From: Halodesulfovibrio aestuarii
GTDB lineage: Bacteria; Desulfobacterota; Desulfovibrionia; Desulfovibrionales; Desulfovibrionaceae
DNA: 64,000 bases
Assembly (NCBI RefSeq): GCF_050571805.1
Contig: NZ_CP192219.1
Strand: one strand, 5' to 3'
Shown here in pieces: positions 42,365 to 51,700 of the stretch (position 1 is the first letter of the stretch; each line of letters opens with the position of its first letter). Below the pieces are notes generated by a model. That model saw only the letters and a list, made by a program, of their open reading frames with translations. It did no database searches and was not told the DNA's origin. Position numbers and translations under genes: made by a program.

Positions 42365-42790
42365 CTATTTTTTAGCAGGCTTCTCTGCGGCCTGTTTTTT
42401 TTCTGCAGCAACATCTTTTGCTACGTCACCCCCGGCGTCACCATCAGGAGTCGCCATACGTACAAGCATACTCACAAACTGTTCTGACTCAGGATATGCA
42501 GCAACTTCCCTTTCATAATAGGCAACAGCCTGTTTTGTTTTACCTTCCTTTGCGAGCATATATCCATACTCTGCAAATACACCAGGAGGAACAGGCTTAT
42601 TCTTCGTCTCGGCATTATCAATAATATGCAGCAACTCATCCTGATGTTCTTTAATCAGAACCGGAGTCGGTTCCTTGAGCATGGCATAATACGTTTGAGA
42701 ATAGTTGCACCATTCAATGCGTTGCTGATGGACACACCCGCTAACAAGACCAACAAGAAGGAGACAACAACAAACTAGTAATTTTCTCAT
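42365..42790 (-). CDS. DUF4810-family lipoprotein
   Basis: The 141-residue protein has a lipobox VGLVSGC (13-19) and RIEWCNYSQTYYAMLKEPTP near residue 29. A short TPR-like helix pair follows (VFAEYGYMLAKEGKTKQAVAYYEREVAAYPES), and the C-terminus is Lys/Ala-rich. It starts 4 bases inside the previous gene and belongs to the same trio as the CsgG and GNA1162 proteins. Confidence 0.88.
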   Translation of the reverse strand: MRKLLVCCCLLLVGLVSGCVHQQRIEWCNYSQTYYAMLKEPTPVLIKEHQDELLHIIDNAETKNKPVPPGVFAEYGYMLAKEGKTKQAVAYYEREVAAYPESEQFVSMLVRMATPDGDAGGDVAKDVAAEKKQAAEKPAKK

Positions 42791-43107
42791 GGCACTCGAA
42801 TTTCCTTAGTTTGCTGGCCACCGATTAAGACGGTACGCCTTACAACAACCCGATTATTACGCTGCACTTCAATGACATGTTTTCCCGGCGTAGTCTGATA
42901 CAACTTGCCGCCATTTTCGCTATGAGCAGAAAGCACTGTCGGTATTCCGCCATCAACCACAAATGCAGTACCTTTTGTATTTCCAACAAAAGAAAGCCAG
43001 GCAGTCTGATCAGGAGAAGTAATTCCGGTATGTCTGCCACACCCAACAGACAACGCCATGATGCTGCAAACAAACATCAACAGGATAATTTTCTGAACCC
43101 TACGCAT
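42787..43107 (-). CDS. Lipoprotein with PEGA-like beta domain
   Basis: The 106-residue protein has a lipobox LSVGC (about 19-23). About 60 beta-rich residues follow, with FVVDGGIPTVLSAHSENGGKLYQTTPGKHVIEV, similar to PEGA-type small domains. It is inserted between the csgG-like gene and the DUF4810 gene, an addition to the usual trio. Confidence 0.78.
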   Translation of the reverse strand: MRRVQKIILLMFVCSIMALSVGCGRHTGITSPDQTAWLSFVGNTKGTAFVVDGGIPTVLSAHSENGGKLYQTTPGKHVIEVQRNNRVVVRRTVLIGGQQTKEIRVP

Positions 43108-44081
43108 TATTGTTCCTCTACCAGCAGTTTTTCATACTTTCCTGACGCAATGTATGAAGAAAGATTGCCGCTCACAACACGACAAAATGACACCTCGTTA
43201 CGCTGAGTTTTTCCGTATGTTTCAATCACCTCTAACTCAGCAACTTCTTTACCCGGCAACGTAATCACACTGTTTGTCTGGCGGTTTTTGACCTTCTTAC
43301 CTTCCTTGACAACGGTAAAACGATCACCTTGTTTTACCCCCTGACTCTTACCGCCACCGATGATAACCATGCCTTCTTCATAGCCCAAAATGTAACTACG
43401 CCATGGTTTGTCCATCAGGTTTTCAATAATATTTGAAGCAACTGTTGTAATAGCTGCATCAATGGCTTTATCATTCAATGTAGAGTCATAACTGCTGCGT
43501 CCACCGACGCCAAAAACGGAACCTACTTCCATAAAAGCTTCACCGCTTCCGGATTCTGAGTAGATAATCTCGCCTGTGTACACATCAATAAGACGAATAC
43601 TCACAGTTGCATATGCAACCTGTTTTCTGGTTCTGCTAAATACACCGACTTCGCTCGTTTCTTTACGCCCGAACTCAGTAATTGAACCAACAATCAAATA
43701 ATCAGCCATGTTCTTAAGCTGGCCAGCATCACCTAAAGAAAGCTCTGCTTGGATTTTTTCCAAATCTGCTCGCTCAAGAAGAATAAATTTATCAGTCTGT
43801 ACTAGCTTTTCTGACAGAATATCAACAGCCTGTTTTCCGATTCTGTCATTGTTTTTATTGAGCAAAAAACTACGGCCATATTTCGTTTCATTGGTAAAAC
43901 GGCCAATTGCAACTTTTCTTTTGAGCCCATGATATGCAGTTTCCGTCTCTTGCTGAAGAGTCGGGCTAACTACTGGCGCAGTATTAGTTGAAGTAACTTT
44001 TTCCGGCTTTTTGATCGTTGCGCACCCAACACATGCGATACAAAGCATCCCTATGAGTATTCGCCAAAACAGTTTCTTCAT
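43107..44081 (-). CDS. CsgG/HfaB-family lipoprotein
   Basis: The 324-residue protein has a lipobox IACVGC (about 14-19). It contains KVAIGRFTNETKYGRSFLLNKNNDRIGKQ-type opening, LLERADLEKIQAE (about 100) and ADYLIVGSITEFGRKE (about 127), the CsgG signature. CsgG itself is a curli secretion pore; the LpoB/HfaB branch acts in envelope assembly. No curli genes are nearby, so the latter is more likely. It is the first gene of the operon, with GGGGAG before the start. Confidence 0.88.
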   Translation of the reverse strand: MKKLFWRILIGMLCIACVGCATIKKPEKVTSTNTAPVVSPTLQQETETAYHGLKRKVAIGRFTNETKYGRSFLLNKNNDRIGKQAVDILSEKLVQTDKFILLERADLEKIQAELSLGDAGQLKNMADYLIVGSITEFGRKETSEVGVFSRTRKQVAYATVSIRLIDVYTGEIIYSESGSGEAFMEVGSVFGVGGRSSYDSTLNDKAIDAAITTVASNIIENLMDKPWRSYILGYEEGMVIIGGGKSQGVKQGDRFTVVKEGKKVKNRQTNSVITLPGKEVAELEVIETYGKTQRNEVSFCRVVSGNLSSYIASGKYEKLLVEEQ

Positions 44082-44890
44082 TCTTGCTCCCCGTTTAAAA
44101 CAATATAAAATAAGTGGTCACGAAATCTTTTTCATAAAGGCAAATAAAACTCAAGTTTTTTTGGATGGTTGAAGCGTTACACAACAAGGTCTGAACACAA
44201 CATAATTGCAGAACTTGAGAACCGGTGAAGTCCTTCCATATAGTTCCCCCTGCACACACCCTATCCACACTTTTGAATTGATCATTCGACGAGCTAATTT
44301 TCTCTGTAACCAACCGGCACAGACTAGGGAACGACGTCAATTTTTGTACATATTGATATAAGAGTTGTCCGAAAATGATGGTGGTTAAAAAATATACACA
44401 GGGAACCAAGGACAATATCAATTCAATAGCAAATACTTTTTATTATGTAAGGAAAATGTACGTTCGAGCTTCTACTGTTGTATGGGAATATATTTACGTA
44501 ATAGTAGGTTATGACCTTCTACAGGCGCTTTTCGAAGTCGGATTTATTGAAAGGACTGTCTATGTGTATAAAAATTACACAGTGGATAGAGGTCTTCTGC
44601 TAAGACTGTATATTTTTCATTCAGTTTTTGTGACAAGGTATCATCCTAAATTAGCAGCACTTTTATATCTGACTAAAATAGTAAGGATTGCACATTTTGG
44701 TATCTGCTTTGCTTAATAAGAAGTGGATACCTGTTCTTACAACCTATGCAGTAAGCGATGCGCGGGAAAATGGATTAGGTGTCCTACCTGATGGAATATA
44801 CTTTGTTATGTTGTTCAAAATATAATAATTAAATCTTAATATACTGATTATACTGTTTTTTTGCACTTCTGGCCCGACTGAGAGGATAGT
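44082..44890. other. Long AT-rich intergenic region (about 800 bases)
   Basis: It lies between the divergent csgG-like and tolC-like genes and must hold both promoters. It contains repeat block A4 (44201-44275) and, closer to tolC, TATAAT at 44821-44826 without a clear -35. A 113-codon frame at 44375-44716 lacks a ribosome site and has poor composition; I do not treat it as a gene. Confidence 0.5.
44201..44275. repeat. Repeat block A4 (partner of 52935-53009)
   Basis: Matches 74 of 75 bases and lies wholly in non-coding DNA upstream of the csgG-like operon. Confidence 0.92.
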
Positions 44891-46228
44891 ATGAAGTTCA
44901 AGACTGTGTTTTTTGCAGTAGCACTCTTGCTTTCTGCCGTAAGCGTCTTACATGCAAAGGAGAGGTTGGAAAACTTTTTGCCAACGTATCTAGAGCTCGC
45001 TGCTGAAAATAACGGTGAATTGTATGCAGCATTTGCTCGCTGGAAAGCTGCGATACAAAAGGCCCCTCAAGTTTCCAGTTTGCCGGATCCACAATTGAAT
45101 TTCGGGGTCTATATTGTACCTGTTGAAACTCGGGTCGGGCCCCAACGTTTAAGTTATGGGCTTTCTCAAAAAATTCCGTGGCCCGGAAAGCTAAGTGCAA
45201 AAGAAGAAGTAGCCTTACGCGAGTCGGATATTCTTAGAGCGAAAGCCGACAGCATAAAAGCAAGAATTTTTAAAGAGGTAAAAGTTGCTTACTATGAACT
45301 TGCGTATCTCAATCGCGCTATAGAACTTACTTCAGAACGAATTGAACTGCTGGACTATTTAGAATCAGTAATACGTGCACGGTATTCGGCTGGTAATGCT
45401 CTTTATGCAGATGTTCTCCGTTCTCAGGTAGAGTTGGACACTTCGCGCAATCGCAAGCGTTCTTTAGAAGATTTACGTTCGCCACTTACAGCAAGGTTGA
45501 ACGCGCTTATGGGAAGAAAATATGATGAGCCTGTCCGCATTGATAACGTCATTGCCGGATTTGAGCTTAAAGTGAGTGATGATCAGCTACGGACGTGGCT
45601 TGAAAGTCAGAACCCTGAGTTGCTCAATTACGAACAGCAGGTTGCAAGCGCAAGTGCACAGATTAAAGTGGCAGAGAAGAATTATTATCCAGATGTAACA
45701 CTGGGTATTACATCGATTTATACTGATGACGCCCGCACAGGAGACCCCTCACAGAATGGACGAGACCCGGTTATAGCTTCTGTAGGAATCAATCTGCCAA
45801 TCTGGTTGGACAGTAGAAATGCTGCTGTTGAAGAGGGAAAAGAAAAACGTGTTGCAGCATTGAAAGGCAAAAAAGGGCGAAAAGATATTTTAATGGCAGA
45901 TCTGGAATTTGTATTGTTCCAATACCGTGATGAATTACGCCAAAAGGCATTATATCAGGACAGCCTACTCCCCAAAGCGGAGCAGTCTGTAAAGGTGACA
46001 ATGCAAGCGTACCAAAGCGGACAAGTGGATTTGCAAGAGTTCATAAGTGCCGAAACAACATATTTTGATTTGTATCTGGCTTATGCCCGTGTCCTTGCTA
46101 ATCAAGCACAACGGATAGCTCAGCTGGAACAACTGGTAGGTACGGAACTTCCTGTTGCACAGGTTCATACTCCTGTGTCTTCAGAATTTTCTTTACCGGA
46201 AGAAGAGTTGAAAACACAAGTAAACTAG
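44891..46228 (+). CDS. TolC-family outer-membrane efflux protein (CusC-like)
   Basis: GAGAGGATAGT precedes the ATG. The 445-residue protein has a signal peptide cleaved after about residue 22 (VLHAKE). It has the two-repeat helical pattern of TolC proteins: ARYSAGNALYADVLRSQVELDT near 170 and its second-half equivalent AYQSGQVDLQEFISAETTYFDLYLAYARVLANQAQRIAQLEQLVG near 385. It is the exit duct of the efflux pump encoded downstream. Confidence 0.9.
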   Translation: MKFKTVFFAVALLLSAVSVLHAKERLENFLPTYLELAAENNGELYAAFARWKAAIQKAPQVSSLPDPQLNFGVYIVPVETRVGPQRLSYGLSQKIPWPGKLSAKEEVALRESDILRAKADSIKARIFKEVKVAYYELAYLNRAIELTSERIELLDYLESVIRARYSAGNALYADVLRSQVELDTSRNRKRSLEDLRSPLTARLNALMGRKYDEPVRIDNVIAGFELKVSDDQLRTWLESQNPELLNYEQQVASASAQIKVAEKNYYPDVTLGITSIYTDDARTGDPSQNGRDPVIASVGINLPIWLDSRNAAVEEGKEKRVAALKGKKGRKDILMADLEFVLFQYRDELRQKALYQDSLLPKAEQSVKVTMQAYQSGQVDLQEFISAETTYFDLYLAYARVLANQAQRIAQLEQLVGTELPVAQVHTPVSSEFSLPEEELKTQVN

Positions 46229-46247
46229 ACACACAAATGGGGGAAAG

Positions 46248-46508
46248 ATGAAATCCTTAATTAAAACAGCTGTATTTGCACTGGTAATTACCGCATTCGC
46301 ATTTGCGTCAACGACTGGAATGGCTGCTGAACCTCAAAAGAATTGTCCTGTAATGGGCGGTGAAATTAACAAAGACCTTCATGCAGACTATAATGGTAAA
46401 CGCGTATATTTCTGCTGCCCAGCGTGCGGACCACAGTTTAAGAAGTCTCCTGAGAAATTTGTTAAGAAACTCGAAGACCAAGGCGTTAAACTCGAAGTCG
46501 TTAACTAG
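46248..46508 (+). CDS. Periplasmic YHS/TRASH-type metal-binding protein
   Basis: GGGGGAAAG precedes the ATG. The 86-residue protein has a signal peptide (ends near MAAEP) and a YHS-like core: CPVMGGEINKDLHADYNGKRVYFCCPACG (Cys34, and Cys62, Cys63, Cys66). Such proteins bind Cu+/Ag+ or similar and may act as a chaperone like CusF. It sits between the tolC-like and adaptor genes. Confidence 0.88.
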   Translation: MKSLIKTAVFALVITAFAFASTTGMAAEPQKNCPVMGGEINKDLHADYNGKRVYFCCPACGPQFKKSPEKFVKKLEDQGVKLEVVN

Positions 46509-46518
46509 TAAGCCGATA

Positions 46519-46545
46519 GTGCTCTCGGGCCTTGCCTGAGAGCAC
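46519..46545 (+). terminator. Hairpin inside the efflux operon
   Basis: GTGCTCTC pairs with GAGAGCAC around an 11-base loop, then TTGCTTTATT. It lies between the YHS gene and the adaptor gene and may reduce read-through to the pump genes. Confidence 0.6.
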
Positions 46546-46566
46546 TTGCTTTATTGAGGATCAGAG

Positions 46567-48741
46567 ATGAAATTACCATATTTTTGGGGCAAAATAGTTA
46601 TTGTTCTTAGCATTGCTGCTGTTGTTGGTTGGGTGTGGTTTGCCTTTTTGAGTGATTCAGAATCTCCTCATGATGGCACCAATGCAACGCATGTACATGT
46701 TAAAACAATAAAAGATGGTGTGGAGAGCAACTCAAGTGCCGGAAAAGTTATCTGGACGTGTTCTATGCACCCGCAAATCCAACTGCCGCAAGCTGGTAAG
46801 TGTCCAATATGTTTTATGGATTTGATAAAGCTTGAGATTGATAACAGCAGTGCTGTTGCTGAAAGCTATCGACAGATTAATTTGGGGAGTGATGCCCGCA
46901 AGCTTGCACAAATAGAAGTCACCCCTGTTAAGCGGCAATCAGCCTCAACGTCTCTTCGCATGGTCGGTAAAGTTGATTATGACGAGTCCCTTGTCGGCAC
47001 TATTAGTGCTTGGACAGCCGGACGTATTGACAAAATGTATATTTCCAAAACTGGCAGCATTGTGCGCAAAGGGCAGCCTATGGCTGCTATCTATAGTCCA
47101 GAACTGTACGCTGCGCAGGCTGAATTGATTCAAGCCCAAGGAGCAAAATCTAGACTTACTCCTCAAAGCTCTTCCCTCCTTCGTACTTCCATAGAAGACA
47201 ACATTTCTGCTGCAAAGGAAAAGCTACGCCTGCTCGGCCTGACTAAAATGCAGGTTAACGCTGTTCTTAAACAGAAAAATCCATCGAAAGAAATCGTTAT
47301 CCGTGCTCCTCAGGCTGGTATCGTTATCAAGAAGAAAGTCGTTGAAGGTGCCTATGTTAAAACTGGGCAGCCCATATATGCCATTGCAGACCTTTCCAAA
47401 GTGTGGGTTGTTCTTGAGGCTTATGAAACGGATCTTCCTTGGATTCATAAAGGTGATGATGTTGAGTTTACCATAGAAGCATTTCCCGGTGATCAATTCA
47501 AAGGTCGCGTTGTTTATATAGACACAATGGTTAAACAGAAAACTCGTACTGTTGATGTGCGCCTTGAAGTGCGCAATCCACAAGAAAAGCTGAAGCCGGG
47601 AATGTTTGTACAAGCGGTACAGACGATGAAGCTTGCCGGCGCAAATGATCCCCAAAAAACTTTTTTAGTTATTCCAGCCTCTGCTCCGCTTATCACGGGA
47701 AAACGTGCTGTTGTGTATGTGGAACTCCCAGAGAAAGAAGGGACGTATGAAGGGCGCGAAATAGTCTTAGGCCCAAGAAGCGGTAATTACTATATAGTTA
47801 AGAGTGGATTGAAAGAAAATGAGCGTGTTGTAAGTAAGGGTGCATTTAAGCTCGATAGTGCGCTACAAATTATGGCAAAACCGAGTATGATGAGCGGTTC
47901 TTCCAGCACTGCACATTCAACCAATGTTGGAGAGTCGCTTAAGGCGCCCCAACTTTTTATTTCCAAGCTTTCTTTTTTACAGACAGATTTTGATGCGCTT
48001 GCTCAGGCCTTGCGCCAGCAAGATAACGCAACAGTTCAGTCTTTATTTAAGAGGATAAGTCAAAAAATTTCTTCCATTGATTACAGCATGCTTGAAGGGG
48101 AATCCAAACGGGTTTGGAAAGAGCACGGAATGTTGCTCACAAATGATTGTGTCCTTGGTTCTGAGGCTGAAACGTACAAGCGCCAGCACGAGATATTTGC
48201 GTCAGCTAAATTCAATTATGAAGCACTGCGCACTGCGTATGGAATAGAGAAGGTAGCAACTTCCCTGACCCCTGCTATGGATGTTCCATTTACCTTTAAA
48301 AAACAGCTTGGGCATGTGCTGACGGCATACATCGAGATCTCAGAAGCGTTGAGCAAGGACGATATGGAAGCCGCACGCAAGGGAGCAAGTCGTGTTATTT
48401 CCGCCCTTACAAACGTTTCAAGAAATGGCCTTTCAAAACAGGCAATCTCTTTCTGGGGAAAACAAGAGCAGAAAATATTACAGAATATTACGGCAATGCA
48501 GGAAGAGTCTGACATAGCAACCATGCGCGAAAAATTCTTTGCAATATCCAAGGAGTTACTTTCTTTGACAGAAAGGGTGGGAATTGCTCTGCCAGGCGAA
48601 CTGTATGAAGTTTACTGCCCGATGGCCTTTGGTAACAAGGGAGCCATATGGCTGCAGCAAGATGAAGATATCCGCAACCCGTATTTCGGGAAGTCTATGT
48701 TGAAGTGCGGTGAAGTAAAAAGACAACTTCCAGTGGAGTAG
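46567..48741 (+). CDS. RND efflux adaptor (CusB-like) with HMBD and C-terminal extension
   Basis: The 724-residue protein has an N-terminal membrane anchor (about 9-29). A heavy-metal-binding domain follows with WTCSMHPQIQLPQAGKCPICFMDL (about 63-87). Next comes the usual adaptor core, a barrel-sandwich/lipoyl (GKVDYDESLVGTISAW) and beta-barrel region to about residue 450. A C-terminal extension of about 250 residues has two helical repeats (LAQALRQQDNATVQSLFKRI and LSKDDMEAARKGASRVISAL). These are like DUF3347, a domain known in copper-handling adaptors. It is nearly twice the length of CusB (about 400). Confidence 0.9.
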   Translation: MKLPYFWGKIVIVLSIAAVVGWVWFAFLSDSESPHDGTNATHVHVKTIKDGVESNSSAGKVIWTCSMHPQIQLPQAGKCPICFMDLIKLEIDNSSAVAESYRQINLGSDARKLAQIEVTPVKRQSASTSLRMVGKVDYDESLVGTISAWTAGRIDKMYISKTGSIVRKGQPMAAIYSPELYAAQAELIQAQGAKSRLTPQSSSLLRTSIEDNISAAKEKLRLLGLTKMQVNAVLKQKNPSKEIVIRAPQAGIVIKKKVVEGAYVKTGQPIYAIADLSKVWVVLEAYETDLPWIHKGDDVEFTIEAFPGDQFKGRVVYIDTMVKQKTRTVDVRLEVRNPQEKLKPGMFVQAVQTMKLAGANDPQKTFLVIPASAPLITGKRAVVYVELPEKEGTYEGREIVLGPRSGNYYIVKSGLKENERVVSKGAFKLDSALQIMAKPSMMSGSSSTAHSTNVGESLKAPQLFISKLSFLQTDFDALAQALRQQDNATVQSLFKRISQKISSIDYSMLEGESKRVWKEHGMLLTNDCVLGSEAETYKRQHEIFASAKFNYEALRTAYGIEKVATSLTPAMDVPFTFKKQLGHVLTAYIEISEALSKDDMEAARKGASRVISALTNVSRNGLSKQAISFWGKQEQKILQNITAMQEESDIATMREKFFAISKELLSLTERVGIALPGELYEVYCPMAFGNKGAIWLQQDEDIRNPYFGKSMLKCGEVKRQLPVE

Positions 48742-48748
48742 CGTGGTT

Positions 48749-51700
48749 ATGCCGGATCAAGAAAAAAACACTGCGCTACCTGCAGAAATGAATCAAGATA
48801 ATTGTCCCTTGGACAAGACTTCTCCGTGTGAAGTTCAGCCGCGTACCATTACAGAAAAACTTATTTATTTTTGCCTGAAACGAAAGCTTATTGTGGCATT
48901 GCTCACCATTCTAGTTATTGGATGGGGGGCGATGGTTGCTCCTTTTGACTGGGATCTAGGCGGTCTGCCCAGAAATCCTGTTCCTGTAGATGCTATTCCG
49001 GATATTGGAGAAAACCAGCAAATCGTATTTACGGCGTGGTCCGGGCGTTCCCCGCAGGATATGGAAGATCAGGTAACATATCCGCTTACAGTTTCATTAC
49101 TCGGCATTCCGGGAGTAAAGACTGTTCGAAGCTATTCTATGTTCGGCTTTTCAACTATCTATGTCATTTTTAATGAAGATGTAGAATTTTACTGGTCTCG
49201 TTCCCGTCTTTTAGAAAAATTGAATAGTTTGCCGCCGGGCACACTGCCGTCTGGCGTACAGCCAACCTTAGGGCCAGATGCAACTGCTCTTGGGCAGGTC
49301 TTCTGGTACACAATTGAAGGTCGGGACTCTCAAGGTAATCCTACTGGTGGATGGGGGCTTGATGAACTTCGCAGTGTGCAGGACTGGCTTGTTCGCTATG
49401 GTTTGCTTTCTGCGGAAGGCGTTTCGGAAGTTGCCTCTGCCGGTGGGTTTGTAAAAGAGTATCAGGTTGATGTGAATCCTGACGCGATGCGGACTAAAGG
49501 AGTTACCCTTCAGCAGGTAATTTCCGCAGTTAAGCAGTCAAACCTTGATGTTGGCGCGCGTACAATGGAAATTAACAACGTGGAATATATAATCCGCGGT
49601 GTTGGTTTCGTTAAAAAAGTATCCGATCTGGAAAAAGCAGTTATAAAAGTAACGGATAACACCCCTATCACCGTTAAAGATGTTGCAACCGTCACGCTTG
49701 GCCCAGCTACGCGACGAGGAGCACTGGATAAAAACGGCGCAGAAGTAGTCGGTGGCGTAGTCGTCGTCCGTTATGGAGAAAACCCTCTTCAAGTAATTAA
49801 AAATGTAAAAGAAAAGATTAAAGTTATCAGTGCAGGATTGCCAAGTAAAACACTTGCAGACGGTACTGTTTCAAAACTGACGATTGTACCGTTTTATGAT
49901 CGGAGCGGTTTGATCAAAGAAACGTTAGGGACACTGGATAGTGCCCTGTTTGAAGAGATTTTGATTACCATCATTGTGGTACTTCTTGCTGTTATGCATT
50001 TCAGAAGTTCATTATTGATTTCTTCCCTGCTTCCTTTGGCTATTCTCATATGCTTCATAGCCATGAAAACATTGGGGGTAGATGCCAATATTGTTGCCCT
50101 GTCCGGTATTGCCATTGCCATTGGTACAATGGTGGATATGGGGATTATAATATGTGAAAATATTCTGAAAAAGTTGGAAAGTGCTCCGGAAGGAGCGGAT
50201 ACGTTCTCTCTTATCTTTGATGGGGTTTCTGAAGTTGGCAGTGCGGTTATGACGGCTGTTGCCACAACCATTGTCAGTTTTCTGCCTGTTTTTGTTATGG
50301 AAGGGGCAGAAGGAAAGTTATTTAAGCCATTAGCGTATACCAAAACGTTTGCTCTTGGTGCCTCTATTTTACTTTCGCTTACAGTTCTTCCGGCACTTGC
50401 TCATGTCTTATTTAAGGCAAGAAAATCATCTTATATGGGGCATAAAAAATACATTGCACCCGGATTGCTTGTGATAGCAGGTATTGTGCTTGGGGTAATG
50501 ATCAAATGGTGGATTGGCATCATAGTCGCTTATATGGGAATCCGCCGGCTGATACGATCCCATTTTTCAACGCAAACCGAGTTGATTCTTGAACGTATTG
50601 AAAATTGGGTAGTCATTATTGCAGTCACCATGTTCCTTTCCCAGCACTGGTTGCCTCTTGGCCCTGGAAAAGGATTCACAGTTAACTTTTTCTTTGTTGC
50701 TGGAACCATTGGTAGTTTGATGGCATTTTTCTATGTCTTTCAAAAGACATATCCTACGTTGCTTCGTGTTTTTTTAAACTGGAAAGGCACCTTTTTAGTA
50801 CTTCCCGTAAGCATTGTTTCATTTGGTATGGTTATCTGGCTTGGGTTTGGGACACTAACGTCGTGGCTGCCTGATGTAGTTCGTTCTTCTACCCCACTGA
50901 TAGCGCTAAACCATGCTTTCCCCGGCTTAGGTAAAGAGTTTATGCCGCCGTTAGATGAAGGGTCATTCCTTTATATGCCTACCACAATGCCGCATGCATC
51001 CATTGGCGAGGTTCAGGAGGTGCTTGCAGCGCAGGATAAAGCTATTCAACAGATTCCTGAAGTTGAAAGTGCTGTGGGAAAACTTGGCAGGGCAGAAACT
51101 CCTCTTGATCCTGCTCCTGTGTCCATGATTGAGACGGTTATTAATTATAAGCCTGAATTCCTGTTAGATAAAAATGGCAAACGGACGCGCTTTAAATTTG
51201 ATGCATCTAAAAAAGACTACATGCGCTCTGCTGATGGCAAGCTGCTACCTGCCAATGATGGATATCCGTATCTAGTACGGGGATATTATGAACGTGATGC
51301 CGCAGGACGACTTATTCCAGATTCGGGAGGACAACCGTTCAGAGTTTGGCGTATGGCGCTTGATCCTGAAATTAATTCTGGCCGTGAAAAATGGAATGGG
51401 GTGCATTCTTCTGATGATATTTGGGATGCTATTGTAAAGGCTGCCAATATCCCCGGGGTAACAAGTGCTCCCAAGCTTCAGCCAATTGCTGCCCGTATTG
51501 TAATGCTTCAATCCGGCATGCGTGCTCCAATGGGTATTAAGATCAAAGGGCCTTCGTTACCCGTTATTGAAGAATTTGGATTACAGCTTGAGCATTATTT
51601 AAAGCAGGTGCCATCCATAATGCCTGCAGCTGTTACAGCGGATAGAATAGTCGGTAAACCGTATCTTGAGATTGTGATAAATAGGGATGCGATAGCCCGT

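Noticed and set aside
44375..44716. 113-codon plus-strand frame before the tolC-like gene
   Set aside because: No ribosome site, AT-driven composition and no domain; it lies in a promoter region.
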